Source of the DNA: Streptomyces avermitilis MA-4680 = NBRC 14893
GTDB lineage: Bacteria > Actinomycetota > Actinomycetes > Streptomycetales > Streptomycetaceae
Direction of reading: 5' to 3'
Length of the DNA: 64,000 bases
Assembly: GCF_000009765.2 (NCBI RefSeq)
Contig: NC_003155.5
Coordinates: 930,001-994,000 of the forward strand
This document shows positions 31,036 through 40,015 of the stretch, piece after piece. The first letter of the stretch is position 1. The number at the start of each line of letters is the position of its first letter. Under the pieces are notes generated by a model. That model was not told where the DNA came from. It did not search any database and saw only the letters and a list, made by a program, of their open reading frames with translations. The translations under genes were made by a program, and so were the position numbers.

Positions 31036-32274
31036 TTATAGACGTACGAGGATCAAGGCGATGTCGTCGCGGGCGCCGCCGGCCACGTCGAGGCGGGCCA
31101 GCAGGGCGTCGGCCAGACGTTCTGGGCTCAGGCGCCTGTGGCGGGCCAGGGCCTCGGTGAGCCGGTGCAGGCCGGTGTCGATGTCCTCGCCGCGGCGTTC
31201 GATGAGCCCATCGGTGTACAGGACGAGGGTGTCACCTTGGGTGTAGGGCAGATCGGCCTCGGGGCGGGGGACGTGTTCGAGGCGGGCGCCCAGTGGCGGG
31301 TCGGTGGCCCGGTTCAGCAGGTCGCAGGTGCCGTCGGGGTGCAGCAGGACGGGGGGCAGATGGCCCGCGCTGCTGTAGATGATCCGGTGGTTGATGGTGT
31401 CGATGACCGCTTGGGCCACTGTGGTGACCAGTGCTCCCTCTACGGACCGGGCGTACAGACCCAGGACCTCCAGAGCTTGCGCGGGTCCGTCGACGGCTCT
31501 GACGGAGGCGCTCAGCGCACTGCGGAGCATGCCCATGACGGCGGCGGCCTCCAGCCCGTGGCCGACGACATCACCCACCGCGACGCCGATGCGGCCGTCG
31601 GGCAGATCGACCACGTCGTACCAATCTCCGCACACGTTCAGTGAACCGACCGCGGGCAGGTAACGCACCGCGACATCCCGGTGTCGGGCCAGGTCCGGCG
31701 AGCGGAGCATGGCCTCCTGCAAGGTGACGGCGACCTGGCGTTCACGGGCGTGGGCCTCGCGCAGTTCCTCGTTCAGCCGCTGCAGCTCCCGCGCCCGCGC
31801 GTACAGCTCCTCCACCGCCTCCCGCCCGCTGAGCGCCTCGCCGTCCGCCTGGGGGCGGTCGGTGTGGGGCACGACGAACGCGGTCACGTCCTCCACCTGG
31901 TGAATGATCCACACCACCTGCCCGTCCGGGGCGAGCACGGGGATGTTGACCGGCGACCACCACCGCTCCTCGAACACCCCCGCCTGACCTGCGACGGGGA
32001 TGTCGTACTTCTGCACCGTCATCGTGTCCGGCTCCTTCGAGCGCAGGACCCGGTGCAGCGAGAGATCCAGGTTCCGCACTCCGTCAGCGCCGGGGTCCGC
32101 CGGATTGTCCGGGAAGGCGTCAAACAGGTACCGCCCGACCAGATCCTGCCTGCTCCAGCCAGCCACCCGCAGGTAAGCGTCGTTGACGTCGAGGATGATC
32201 AAGTCGGGACCCAGCACCAGGTATGGCGTGGGCACGGCCGAGAACAGCGCCTCGTAATCGATCTGCGGTGTCAC
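31036..32274 (-). CDS. PAS-domain SpoIIE-type PP2C phosphatase
   Basis: About 412 residues: an N-terminal PAS domain (IDYEALFSAVPTPYLVLGPD) with VNDAYLRVAGWSRQDLVGRY, a coiled-coil linker (about 150-185), then a SpoIIE/PP2C domain with CGDWYDVVDLPDGRIGVAVG, GDVVGHGLEAA, SAGHLPPVLL and YTDGLIERRG. Unlike the large phosphatase at 5.9-8.7 kb it has no membrane helices and no HATPase. The likely role is dephosphorylation of an anti-anti-sigma factor under control of the PAS ligand. The GTG at 32274 fits family starts; an alternative GTG at 32355 has no better ribosome-binding site. Confidence 0.85.
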   Translation of the reverse strand: MTPQIDYEALFSAVPTPYLVLGPDLIILDVNDAYLRVAGWSRQDLVGRYLFDAFPDNPADPGADGVRNLDLSLHRVLRSKEPDTMTVQKYDIPVAGQAGVFEERWWSPVNIPVLAPDGQVVWIIHQVEDVTAFVVPHTDRPQADGEALSGREAVEELYARARELQRLNEELREAHARERQVAVTLQEAMLRSPDLARHRDVAVRYLPAVGSLNVCGDWYDVVDLPDGRIGVAVGDVVGHGLEAAAVMGMLRSALSASVRAVDGPAQALEVLGLYARSVEGALVTTVAQAVIDTINHRIIYSSAGHLPPVLLHPDGTCDLLNRATDPPLGARLEHVPRPEADLPYTQGDTLVLYTDGLIERRGEDIDTGLHRLTEALARHRRLSPERLADALLARLDVAGGARDDIALILVRL

Positions 32275-32572
32275 AGGCTCCGTGCCAGTCCTTTCAGCAT
32301 CGTCGGTGGGTCCTCCCGCTGCTCCTGTCCTGGCGCACAGGCGATCCTCTGTCACCCTCGGGCGATACCGACAGGAGAGTCAGGGCAGAACACCACAGAA
32401 GGTCACGAAAAGGTAGTATCGCCTGAATCATGCCGCATGTCTGTTTGCTTGCTGTTGACGCGGCTCTCGCCCTGACGATCACGACGCCCTTGAAAGAGGG
32501 CGGACGGGAAGACCCGAAAGCCCCGGAGGAAGCCGGAGCGAGCCCACGACGATCCCGTGCTTCCGACTCTCC

Positions 32573-33159
32573 TTACCGGCTGATCCGACGCGGAACCGCC
32601 ACCGCGACGAGCTTGTCCGGGTTGCGGACGGCGTAGATGCTGGTGATCCTCCCGTCGATGATCTCGACCAGGAAGACGCCTTCTGGGTGGTCGCCGCTGT
32701 AGATCACCATCGCGGGCGTGTTGTTGCAGTTGACCACCTTGATCCGCGGGTCCGTCAGCCGTCCCATGCGGAAAATGCTCATGAGGACCGCGGCCACCTT
32801 CTCCGCCCCCACCACCGGCCGACGCGCCGCGGTGGTCTTGCCGCCGCTGTCCGCAGTCCAGGTGACGTCCGGTGCGAGCAGCGAGAGCAGCCCCTCCAGG
32901 TCACCGGTTGCCGCCGCGGTCATGAACGGCTCGGTGATCCGCGCGGCCTTCGCCGCGCCGACGGGCTCGAAGCGCTTACGCCGCGCCCGCACGTGCTTGC
33001 GGGCGCGGTGCGCCACCTGGCGCACCGTCACCCTGGACTTACCCACCGCCACGGCGATGTCGTCGTAATCGAAGCCGAACACCTCGCGCAGCACGAACAC
33101 CGCACGCTCATCGGGGGTGAGTGTTTCGAGAACCGCTCGGCGTGCTCGTCGGTGCTCAC
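32573..33159 (-). pseudogene. ECF41-type (SigJ-like) sigma factor with region 2 deleted
   Basis: The gene opens VSTDEHAERF, a standard ECF41 N-terminus, from a GTG that overlaps the stop of the preceding oxidoreductase (GTGA). After about ten codons the frame is lost. Another frame continues as VLETLTPDERAVFVLREVFG, the start of region sigma-4, followed by an intact HTH (KSRVTVRQVAHRARKHV) and the complete SnoaL-like C-terminal domain characteristic of ECF41. The whole of sigma region 2, which binds the -10 element and core polymerase, is missing. The gene therefore cannot make a working sigma factor. Only the C-terminal half could be expressed from an internal start. Confidence 0.8.
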
Positions 33160-34286
33160 GGGGAGGTGACCTCCTGCGAAGCGGAAGTCGGCCGCTCGGG
33201 GCGAGGGCCGCCCTTGGGCCAGCCGATGGAACCCGGCTTGCGGGCCTCGCGGCGGATCCTCTTCGGCACGACGAACTTGCAGGTCACCTCCTTGAGCGCC
33301 GCGCCCATGCGGCCGCCGATGTAGACGTTCACCGCGGTGTCGTCCTTGCGGGCGAGCTGTCGGATGGCGGCGCGTCGGCCGAGGCTGACGCACGCCCCCG
33401 TGAAGGCCAGGTCGATCACCGTCGGTTCGGTCCCCGCAATGGGGCTCAGCACGGTGTTGGCCGCCTGTGCCCCGAGCGGCCCGGCGGCGTAGCCGCTCAT
33501 CCGCAGCGGCCGGCCCGACGGTGCGGCGGCGTCGTCGGCCGCGACGATGCGGGCGTCGTCGACGCTGGTCAGCGTCTCGTCGGTGAGCAGCCGGCCGAGC
33601 GGGTCGGTGCGCAGCCCGCTCGCCGCCGCCAGCTCCGGCACGCCGAAACCTGCCGCCCAGACGGTCAGTGCGCTCGGACGCACCGCGCCGTCGGCAGAAC
33701 CGTCGGCAAGGACGACCGCATCCGGCCGGACCTCGGTCACCACGCCGGCCTCCAGCACGGCGACACCGTGCCGGGTCAGCCACTTGGCGACGTATCGGCG
33801 CCCCGGCGCGCTCAGGGAGGGGGCCAGGGTCCGGCCACACACGAGCGTGACCGTGCGTCCTTGCTCGGCCAGTTCGGCGGCCGTCTCGATGCCGGTCAAC
33901 CCGCCGCCGACCACGGTGACCGGAGCATCGCGGGGCACCTCCTCCAGCCTGGCGCGCAGCCGCTGCGCGGACTCGAATTCAGCGATGGGCAAAGCGAATT
34001 CGACCGCGCCAGGCACCATTGACGGTGTCGCTGCGGTGCTGCCGACCGCGTAGATGACGTAGTCGTAGTCCAGGGCGCGGCCCGACGCCAGCCGCACGGT
34101 GCGGGCGGCGGTGTCGATGCGCGTGGCGCTGTCGACGACCAGCTGGCCCCCGCCGAGCAGCGTGCCGTAGTCAATCGTGGCGTCGCCGCTACGGGCCACG
34201 AACTGGTGCAGCCGGATGCGTTCGACGAACTTCGGGCGGGGATTGACCAGCGATCGCAGGCCGCTCGCGTGTGCCAGAGCTGTCAC
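33156..34286 (-). CDS. FAD-dependent oxidoreductase lacking its N-terminal FAD-binding motif
   Basis: A 376-residue frame of the type II NADH dehydrogenase-like family. The second Rossmann fold is intact (VTVVGGGLTGIETAAELAEQ), as is the FAD-contacting VWAAGFGVPELA and the C-terminal VYIGGRMGAALKEV. Homologues begin about 35 residues earlier with a GxGxxG FAD motif. Here the sequence starts at SLVNPRPKFVERIRLHQ and the region before it is the end of another gene. The overlapping GTG with the PRC-barrel stop is therefore probably an accidental start. In ECF41 loci such oxidoreductases are typical partners of the sigma factor, and the GTGA overlap with the sigma gene agrees. Probably inactive. 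Confidence 0.72.
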   Translation of the reverse strand: MTALAHASGLRSLVNPRPKFVERIRLHQFVARSGDATIDYGTLLGGGQLVVDSATRIDTAARTVRLASGRALDYDYVIYAVGSTAATPSMVPGAVEFALPIAEFESAQRLRARLEEVPRDAPVTVVGGGLTGIETAAELAEQGRTVTLVCGRTLAPSLSAPGRRYVAKWLTRHGVAVLEAGVVTEVRPDAVVLADGSADGAVRPSALTVWAAGFGVPELAAASGLRTDPLGRLLTDETLTSVDDARIVAADDAAAPSGRPLRMSGYAAGPLGAQAANTVLSPIAGTEPTVIDLAFTGACVSLGRRAAIRQLARKDDTAVNVYIGGRMGAALKEVTCKFVVPKRIRREARKPGSIGWPKGGPRPERPTSASQEVTSP

Positions 34287-34630
34287 ATGTGCTGGCCGTA
34301 GTACTTGCCGAACTGCTCAAGGTAACCGGGGTCGCCCGTGTGCTTGTCCCTGTCGAACTCGGGCGCATCCTTGATCTCGTCCTTGGTGCGGTCGACGTAG
34401 ACCTTCCGCTCGGCAGTGTCGATGCGTGTGATGGTCCCGGCCGGGAGAAGCACGTGCTTGCCGAAGATCCAAGCACCGGTGTCGACGACGAGGTGGGCGG
34501 CTCCGACGTCGTCGGAGTGCTTGTCGATCTTGCCGATGCTGCCATCGGTCGCCTCGACTTTGAAACCGATGAGATCCGTTCCCGTCTGGTATCCCGAGGC
34601 TGGGTGGTAGCCCCAAATCTCTTCACTCAC
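34283..34630 (-). CDS. PRC-barrel domain protein
   Basis: A 115-residue protein with a PRC-barrel (about 18-75): LIGFKVEATDGSIGKIDKHS and VYVDRTKDEIKDAPEF. It starts at a GTG (VSEEIWGYHP) with AAGGAAGGG just upstream. Stand-alone PRC-barrel proteins are stress-inducible in actinomycetes and are thought to bind RNA or other proteins. It is the first of two PRC-barrel genes in a cluster of small stress-type genes. Its 3' end directly abuts the truncated oxidoreductase, marking a deletion join. Confidence 0.82.
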   Translation of the reverse strand: MSEEIWGYHPASGYQTGTDLIGFKVEATDGSIGKIDKHSDDVGAAHLVVDTGAWIFGKHVLLPAGTITRIDTAERKVYVDRTKDEIKDAPEFDRDKHTGDPGYLEQFGKYYGQHM

Positions 34631-34890
34631 AACAGAATTCCCTTCCTTTGCTCGACGCGAAGAGCGGACTGCACCCATTGGTCCGTGAATCCATTTCTTC
34701 TGTAACCGGGTGCAGGGAGGTTGAGAGTGCAGTGACTTCTGGTGTCACGACCGGGACGTAAGTCCGCGAGGTACCGCCCTGGCCCTACTTCTTGCCCGTG
34801 CGGCAGAAACCGGTCGCAGATGGCCTCCAGACAAGTCCCGGCCGGGGTTGGAGACCATCTGCCGTTGAGTGGCCGTGTCGCACTCAGGTG

Positions 34891-35100
34891 CTACTGGTTC
34901 CGCCCGCCGCCAGCAGTGCCCTTGGACCTGCTCTGACCAGGCTGGCCCTGCTGCTTGCTCTGCTCCTGCAGGCCCCGGGCCTGCTCCTGGAGCTTCTGAC
35001 GCTCCTGCGGGTCGGTCGTGCGCTCCGCGGCTTCGGTCAGCTTCTGGGCCTTCTCGCGCATCTGCTGTGCTCGGTTGCCGGATTCGCCTGCGGCGCTCAT
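34891..35100 (-). CDS. Small coiled-coil protein (DUF6381-like)
   Basis: A 69-residue, highly charged helical protein: MSAAGESGNRAQQMREKAQK, then AAERTTDPQERQKLQEQARG and a Gln/Gly-rich tail. It matches the DUF6381 pattern common in Streptomyces. AAGGAGTGACT precedes the ATG. It probably forms a coiled coil and is expected in stress or late growth, given its neighbours. No enzymatic role is suggested. Confidence 0.75.
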   Translation of the reverse strand: MSAAGESGNRAQQMREKAQKLTEAAERTTDPQERQKLQEQARGLQEQSKQQGQPGQSRSKGTAGGGRNQ

Positions 35101-35304
35101 AGTCACTCCTTGGACTGTCGGGAAGAACATCGGGCTCTATCAGCCAAGCAGCACCCGATCACACCCGCATGCCGAACCGTCACCGTGCGCTATCACCGCA
35201 GGTCGGTCACCCCTCTTCGGCAACGAAGCAGAAAACTGCACAGCGCGAGCCATAGGACTCCCCTTCCTTCAGGAGGGGGAGGAAGTCAACCTGTCCATGA
35301 GCGG

Positions 35305-35661
35305 TCAGCGGCGCGCCAGTTGCCGTTCACCGGCGGCACCGGGTTCGTAGGGCAGGCCGTAGTGTTTGAAGATCGCTTCCTCCTGGTCGGCGGGCAGCAC
35401 GTCGTCGGTGCCGATCGACGGGGCCTGTTTCACCAGTGCTCTGACATAGCCGACCTTGAGATAGCCCGGCCCGGCGATCGCGTCCTCGAGGGGGACGAAG
35501 GTCAGCCGGTGCCGGGTGGGCAGTCCGGTCCGTACGGTGGCCATGGCCGGCTCGTCGGTGGTGGTGTCCACGTAGACCGCTTCGAGGACACCGATCTTGT
35601 GGCCCTCGGTGTCGACGACGTCTCGGTTGCGCCACTCGCGGACATCGGCTGCGTGAATCAT
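35305..35661 (-). CDS. PRC-barrel domain protein
   Basis: A 118-residue protein. The PRC-barrel occupies most of it: MIHAADVREWRNRDVVDTEG, KIGVLEAVYVDTTTDEPAMA and FVPLEDAIAGPGYLKVGY. It ends in a helical stretch, PADQEEAIFKHYGLPYEPG. Its ATG overlaps the stop of the ANTAR gene (ATGA), so the two are translationally coupled. It is only distantly like the other PRC-barrel protein in this island. Likely a stress-adaptation protein; partner unknown. Confidence 0.85.
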   Translation of the reverse strand: MIHAADVREWRNRDVVDTEGHKIGVLEAVYVDTTTDEPAMATVRTGLPTRHRLTFVPLEDAIAGPGYLKVGYVRALVKQAPSIGTDDVLPADQEEAIFKHYGLPYEPGAAGERQLARR

Positions 35662-36059
35662 GGCCTTCCCCTTACGGACGGCTCATCCGCCGGTGGTGAG
35701 TCGCACGCCTGGTCTTCCGCGTAAAGCCGATGCAGCGCACGCCGCAGCGCCCGCTGTATCAGCCGCGAGAGCGGCTCACCCTCCCAGGCGGCGACCAGAG
35801 CCGCTGCCACGTCCGGAAGCTTGGTGTTGCACTGCCGCGAGATATCCACCAGTAGTTTCCTGGCCGGCCCACGGCGGCACGGGGCCAGGACCATCACCAT
35901 GCCGTAGGCCTGGTCGATGACCGCACGGCCGGCCAGCGCCCGACGCAGTTGATCGATCTCGGCGCGCAGCGCCACGACATCCTGACCCGCCGGGTCATCC
36001 ACCGAGGCCTCGGCCCTCAGATCCCACCAATCCTCCGGAAGCATGGTTGTGCGATGCAT
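35658..36059 (-). CDS. ANTAR-domain protein
   Basis: A 133-residue protein from MHRTTMLPEDWW. After a short N-terminus it has a coiled-coil and ANTAR RNA-binding domain (about 30-95): LRAEIDQLRRALAGRAVIDQ, AYGMVMVLAPC and CNTKLPDVAAALVAAW. ANTAR proteins act as antiterminators by binding paired RNA hairpins. No sensory domain is attached, so it may be constitutive or partnered. It is coupled by ATGA to the PRC-barrel gene. No twin-hairpin target was identified nearby. Confidence 0.75.
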   Translation of the reverse strand: MHRTTMLPEDWWDLRAEASVDDPAGQDVVALRAEIDQLRRALAGRAVIDQAYGMVMVLAPCRRGPARKLLVDISRQCNTKLPDVAAALVAAWEGEPLSRLIQRALRRALHRLYAEDQACDSPPADEPSVRGRP

Positions 36060-36142
36060 GGCGTCCGCCTCTCCACGATGTGCGTGCGTCCGGCGTGGCT
36101 GAAGCCGCCCCGGAACCTCTGGATGTCGGGCAACTTCATCGG

Positions 36143-36421
36143 TCATCCGCGGCGTTCACGGTCCCGACGGTCCTCGCGCGTCCAGCGCGCCCGGTGCTGA
36201 CGGCTGTAGCGACGGTCCCAGCGGTCCTGACGATCCCGGCGGTTCTCGTAGTCCCGGTACTCCCCTAAATCGGAACCGTCACCAGAGATCCAGCCCCCGC
36301 CACCACCGCGGCCGTACCGGGTGGCGCCGAAGACCAACACGGCTGCGGCCACCCACCAGAGGGGGCTGAGGAAGCCGAGGCCGAACAAGACCACGATGAG
36401 GATGAGAAGCAGAACGAACAC
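36143..36421 (-). CDS. Small membrane protein with a charged Arg/Asp tail
   Basis: About 92 residues from a GTG with GGGAAGG eight bases upstream. The hydrophobic N-terminus FVLLLILIVVLFGLGFLSPL continues WWVAAAVLVFGATRYG, likely two helices. A Gly-rich link and a very basic and acidic tail follow (YENRRDRQDRWDRRYSRQ). The membrane part resembles the plus-strand protein at 37134. An earlier ATG at 36451 is possible. Function is unknown; the company of stress genes suggests envelope stress. Confidence 0.62.
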   Translation of the reverse strand: MFVLLLILIVVLFGLGFLSPLWWVAAAVLVFGATRYGRGGGGGWISGDGSDLGEYRDYENRRDRQDRWDRRYSRQHRARWTREDRRDRERRG

Positions 36422-36803
36422 GGCGGGCCTTCCCGGAGCGGAACAAGGCATCACTGCCGGGGACCGGGGCCTGTTCGAACAGCATAGTCCTGCCCAGAGG
36501 TTGCGGATAGCCGCCCACGTCAGCGTCCTCTGCCAAGACCGGATGGCCACTTGACATCTGTTCAGGGAGTGCGGCGAGGGCTAGCGTGCACAGTACGGCC
36601 CGAGCCCCCGGCAGCGTCGATCACCTCTCGCGCTCCTTCGGGGCGCACCTGGCGCATCAGTGCCGGAACCTGTCCCGCCGCCAACGGGCCGCTCCCGCAC
36701 TCGCCGTCGCTACGCGATCCTGGCGCAGCCTCGATGCGCCCCAAGCGGGCACCGCCCATCTGCTGTCCGCCGCGTCGCACACATTTCACGACAGGCGGTA
36801 CAC

Positions 36804-37016
36804 ATGTACGCGCTGATCGTTCCCGCTTCGACTCCCTTCGTCCTCCTCGCCACCGTGATGGCCCTGTCCTGGTGGGAGGACCGTGTCCTGCCGGCGCCGC
36901 CGGCCGAGCCGGTCGACGCTCCCGCCGAGGCTCCGTTCACCCCAGCGGCACCTGCCCACCTCGCAGAACTCCCCCGCGTCGACACTGCGTTGACAAGGGA
37001 AGCCGCCGGGCGTTGA
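36804..37016 (+). CDS. Small single-helix membrane protein
   Basis: A 70-residue protein: MYALIVPASTPFVLLATVMA forms a membrane helix, then LSWWEDRVLP and a Pro/Ala-rich tail. Its sequence is like small hypothetical streptomycete proteins with a conserved WWEDR after the helix. The ribosome-binding site is weak (AGGCGG). Function unknown. Confidence 0.6.
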   Translation: MYALIVPASTPFVLLATVMALSWWEDRVLPAPPAEPVDAPAEAPFTPAAPAHLAELPRVDTALTREAAGR

Positions 37017-37133
37017 CTGACAGCACGGCGTAGGGCTATGCCACTCCGAATTGCTCGGGCGCAGCATTCCACCTTCCCGCTTCGCCCGGACCCCGCGGAA
37101 CTCAGGCACTTCCCGCGATCTGGAGGCCCGGCG

Positions 37134-37313
37134 ATGGTATGGATTCTTCTCCTTCTGCTGATCCTGGTGGTGTTCGGGTTCGGTTTCACCATGCAGGCCC
37201 TGTGGTGGGTCGCCGCCGTATTGCTGGTCGTCTGGATCGTCGGCGTCGCGATGCGCGGACGTGGCGGTGGCGGGCGTGGCGTCGGCCGCCGGTACGGCCA
37301 CAGTCGCAGGTAG
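37134..37313 (+). CDS. Small hydrophobic two-helix protein
   Basis: A 59-residue protein with ILLLLLILVVFGFGFTMQAL and WWVAAVLLVVWIVGVAM as two helices, followed by a Gly/Arg-rich tail. TGGAGG upstream gives a good start. It belongs to the short 'hydrophobic protein' group found beside CsbD and PRC-barrel genes in actinobacteria. It is the sister of the membrane part of the protein at 36143-36421. Confidence 0.72.
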   Translation: MVWILLLLLILVVFGFGFTMQALWWVAAVLLVVWIVGVAMRGRGGGGRGVGRRYGHSRR

Positions 37314-37423
37314 CCCACACCAGGGCCCACACCAGGCGCTCTCCCCCCGCCCGCGGGAATAGCGGCCTGTACGGCAATCACCCGCGGGATCCCACCCAGC
37401 GAACATGCATGCAGAGGACAGCC

Positions 37424-37597
37424 ATGAGCGTCGGACAGACGATCAAGCACAAGACGCAGGCATTCAAGGGCCGGGTCACCGAACGCATCGGCCGGACCAC
37501 CCGCAACAGGCGACTGCAGCGTGAAGGCAGGACCGACCAGATCTCCGGAAACCTGAAGCAGTCCGGCGACAAGGCCAAAGACGCCTTCAAGCGCTGA
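37424..37597 (+). CDS. CsbD-family stress protein
   Basis: A 57-residue charged helical protein: MSVGQTIKHKTQAFKGRVTE, then RTDQISGNLKQSGDKAKDAF. This is the CsbD pattern (Lys/Gly-rich repeats with GNLKQ). CsbD proteins are induced by general stress sigma factors in Bacillus and Streptomyces, with unknown mechanism. AGAGGA lies before the ATG. It follows the hydrophobic protein by 110 bp on the same strand. Confidence 0.85.
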   Translation: MSVGQTIKHKTQAFKGRVTERIGRTTRNRRLQREGRTDQISGNLKQSGDKAKDAFKR

Positions 37598-38218
37598 CCG
37601 CAAGCGCCCCGGGTGGCGCCCACGTCGCGCGGACACCACCCGGCAGGCCACGGGGACGCCGTGAGGGGCGCCCCCGACTCGCAGACCGTCGTCGGGAACT
37701 GTGCACCCGCGGGAATGCTCACCCGGTGCAGGCGGAACGGATTGCGGTTCGGCCCCAAGGTGTAGCGCACGGTGGGACAAGTCTGGCTGGTGTCCGTGGA
37801 TACGTAGCGGATCCGGGTGCCGCGGCTGGTCAGTTGGGTCCACGCCCAGGCATCGTCACCGACACCGTCGACCTGTGCACCGCCACTGAGGCGAACGGTC
37901 TACACGTGGTACCGCCGGACCAGCGCGCGGATCCACGAGCCTGCCGGGGATTCTTCGGCTACTGGGGCAGCCACGCGGTCACGAAGCAGGTACCAGGTTG
38001 CCGTCCACGATGCCCGCGGCTCCCTCGGACTGCCGGTCATCCGTGGCACGTTCGCCAAGGCCCTCGATCCGGGGATCCCCGGCAACGCGCTGTACGGGCC
38101 GGAGGGCGGGCCCCTGCCACCGGGGCCCTCCCTCCGGCCGCTCCGACTCCTGGACGCGGACGACGAGCAGATCAGCCGCGTCAGCAGCGCTCCGAATCAG
38201 ATGCACGCCTGAACGCCG
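37598..38218. other. Gene-free stretch after csbD-like gene
   Basis: About 620 bp with open frames on both strands but no recognisable protein. On the minus strand, 37600-37770 encodes MRYTLGPNRNPFRLHRVSIP with native-looking composition, yet the frame then runs antisense to the CsbD-like gene. It may hold decayed sequence. Confidence 0.4.
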
Positions 38219-38503
38219 CTACGCGGAAGCCACAACCGCCCCGGCCATGACCTGGGGAGGGTTGGGGAGGAGTGACGCGAGGTTGTCCCGCACGAAGTCC
38301 GACGCCCTCGAGATCGATTCCTCGGCACCGGCCCGGTCCTGGAAGACGCTGGTCGAGACCATCACTCCGTTCCCGGCATCGACCCAGTAGTAGGCCACGA
38401 AGCCGGGGACCTCGCGCATGAGCCCCACGAAGCCCTCGTTCACGAGGCGTGCCGCCTCGGCCGGATCGGTCACCCCTTCGTACCGCCGGACTGCTGCGTA
38501 CAT
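38219..38503 (-). CDS. Small antibiotic-biosynthesis-monooxygenase-like protein
   Basis: A 94-residue protein with the dimeric alpha/beta-barrel pattern: MYAAVRRYEGVTDPAEAARL, FVGLMREVPGFVAYYWVDAG, GVMVSTSVFQDRAGAEESI. ABM-fold proteins are small oxygenases or ligand-binding proteins. GAGGAGATCGG precedes the ATG. It is common as a stand-alone gene in soil bacteria; no substrate can be named. Confidence 0.75.
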   Translation of the reverse strand: MYAAVRRYEGVTDPAEAARLVNEGFVGLMREVPGFVAYYWVDAGNGVMVSTSVFQDRAGAEESISRASDFVRDNLASLLPNPPQVMAGAVVASA

Positions 38504-38938
38504 GGCCGATCTCCTCGTGGGTTCTGGGTTCGTCCTCTGCTGAGACTCCTTACCCCTGCGACAGCTACCTCCCTCGCGAGGCGTCCAGCAATCACCGGAA
38601 GGGCCGCCCTCGGTGATCCGAACGGCGGCTTCGGCGCCGGATCACAGCCCTGCGCCGGTGTGTCGCGGCCGATCCACGGCAGGCCTCATCACAGAGGAGT
38701 AGCGCACGCCCCTCCACACAAGTGATCGAGATGCCGGGGCTCACCCGCCGTCAGTTCCGAGGGTGCCGGTGACGTAGCTGCGGCAGTTCGCGGACTGACT
38801 TCGCCCAGCGCCCGGTCCCACAGGTAGCTGCTGGCCGTGGCACATCGGTGTTCAGGACGCCGGCCAGCTGCCAAGGGTAGGGTCGATCGCATTCGCGAGA
38901 TCGCTGATGTGGATGGTTCGGGCCTTGAGGAGTTGTTG
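38504..38938. other. Gene-free stretch between the ABM-like and kinase-fold genes
   Basis: About 435 bp between divergent genes, containing their promoters. No protein or hairpin of note was seen. Confidence 0.5.
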
Positions 38939-40015
38939 ATGGACCACCCGGACCCTCGGCACAGGGCACGCCGGGCCACGTACGGATCCGTTTCCACGCA
39001 CTTGTCGCTGCTGAGTGACCATCGACTCGGCGAAGTCGTGGCCGCAGCCACCCCTCTCGGTTCCGGCATCGGGGGCAGGTCGGCGGAGCTCGAGGTCGGT
39101 GGGACCCGAGTCTTCGTCAAGCGAGTCCCTCTGACGGACATCGAGATGCGGCCAAAGAACGTGCGGTCGACAGCGAACCTCTTTGGGCTGCCGATGTTCT
39201 ACCAGTACGGGGTGGGCTCAGCCGGCTTCGGGACCTGGCGCGAGCTGGCCGTGCATACGATGACCACCAATTGGGTCCTCGGGAACGAGTACGAGGGCTT
39301 TCCGCTGATGTACCACTGGCGAGTCCTGCCGGACATCCCTCCCCAGGGATTCGCCGACATTTTCGGGGGCATCGACGGGGCGGTCGCGCATTGGGAAGGC
39401 TCGTCAGCCGTGCGTGAGCGGCTGGAAGCCATCGGCCGGTCCACCTTCAGTCTGGTGATCTTCCTGGAACACGTCCCGCAGACACTTGCCGCGTGGCTGG
39501 GCGACCAGCGAGGGGCCGCTTCGGAAGGCGAAGACAGCCAGGGGTACGCGTGGGCGGAGGAGGCCCTGACGCGCGGAGCCGCCTTCATGAGCTCCCGCGG
39601 GCTCGTCCACTTCGACGCCCACTTCCACAACGTCTTGACCGACGGCCGGTTGATCTATTTCGCGGACTTCGGTCTCGCCCTGAGCTCCGGGTTCGAACTC
39701 TCGCAGGACGAGGCCGAGTTCCTCACCGACCATCTCGCCTACGACGGCTGCTACATCGCGAACCATCTGCTGCGCCACCATCTACCCGACGGCGTGCGCG
39801 GCAAGGTGGAGCACGAGGCGTTTCTGCACAACTGGATCGCGGGTGAGAGGTCCGAGGGGGTCCCGCCCGCGATCGCCGCGATCATCGACCGGCACGCCCG
39901 GGCTGCCGTCGTACTGGACGGCTTCCACCACCGCCTGCTCAATGTGAGCAAACGGACACCGTATCCGGCCGCCGACATTGAGCGGGCCAGGCCGGGTGGT
40001 CGTTCAGCGGGGTAG
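38939..40015 (+). CDS. Kinase-fold (APH/protein-kinase-like) protein
   Basis: A 358-residue protein from MDHPDPRHRARRA with GAGGAG upstream. The N-terminal lobe has FVKRVPLTDIEM with a Lys suited to ATP binding. The catalytic loop is LVHFDAHFHNVLTDGRLIYF and the metal-binding loop DFGLALSSGF. So the active-site HxDxxxxN and DFG are present in the form used by aminoglycoside phosphotransferases and small protein kinases. The substrate is unknown. No resistance or biosynthesis genes adjoin it. Single gene. Confidence 0.75.
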   Translation: MDHPDPRHRARRATYGSVSTHLSLLSDHRLGEVVAAATPLGSGIGGRSAELEVGGTRVFVKRVPLTDIEMRPKNVRSTANLFGLPMFYQYGVGSAGFGTWRELAVHTMTTNWVLGNEYEGFPLMYHWRVLPDIPPQGFADIFGGIDGAVAHWEGSSAVRERLEAIGRSTFSLVIFLEHVPQTLAAWLGDQRGAASEGEDSQGYAWAEEALTRGAAFMSSRGLVHFDAHFHNVLTDGRLIYFADFGLALSSGFELSQDEAEFLTDHLAYDGCYIANHLLRHHLPDGVRGKVEHEAFLHNWIAGERSEGVPPAIAAIIDRHARAAVVLDGFHHRLLNVSKRTPYPAADIERARPGGRSAG

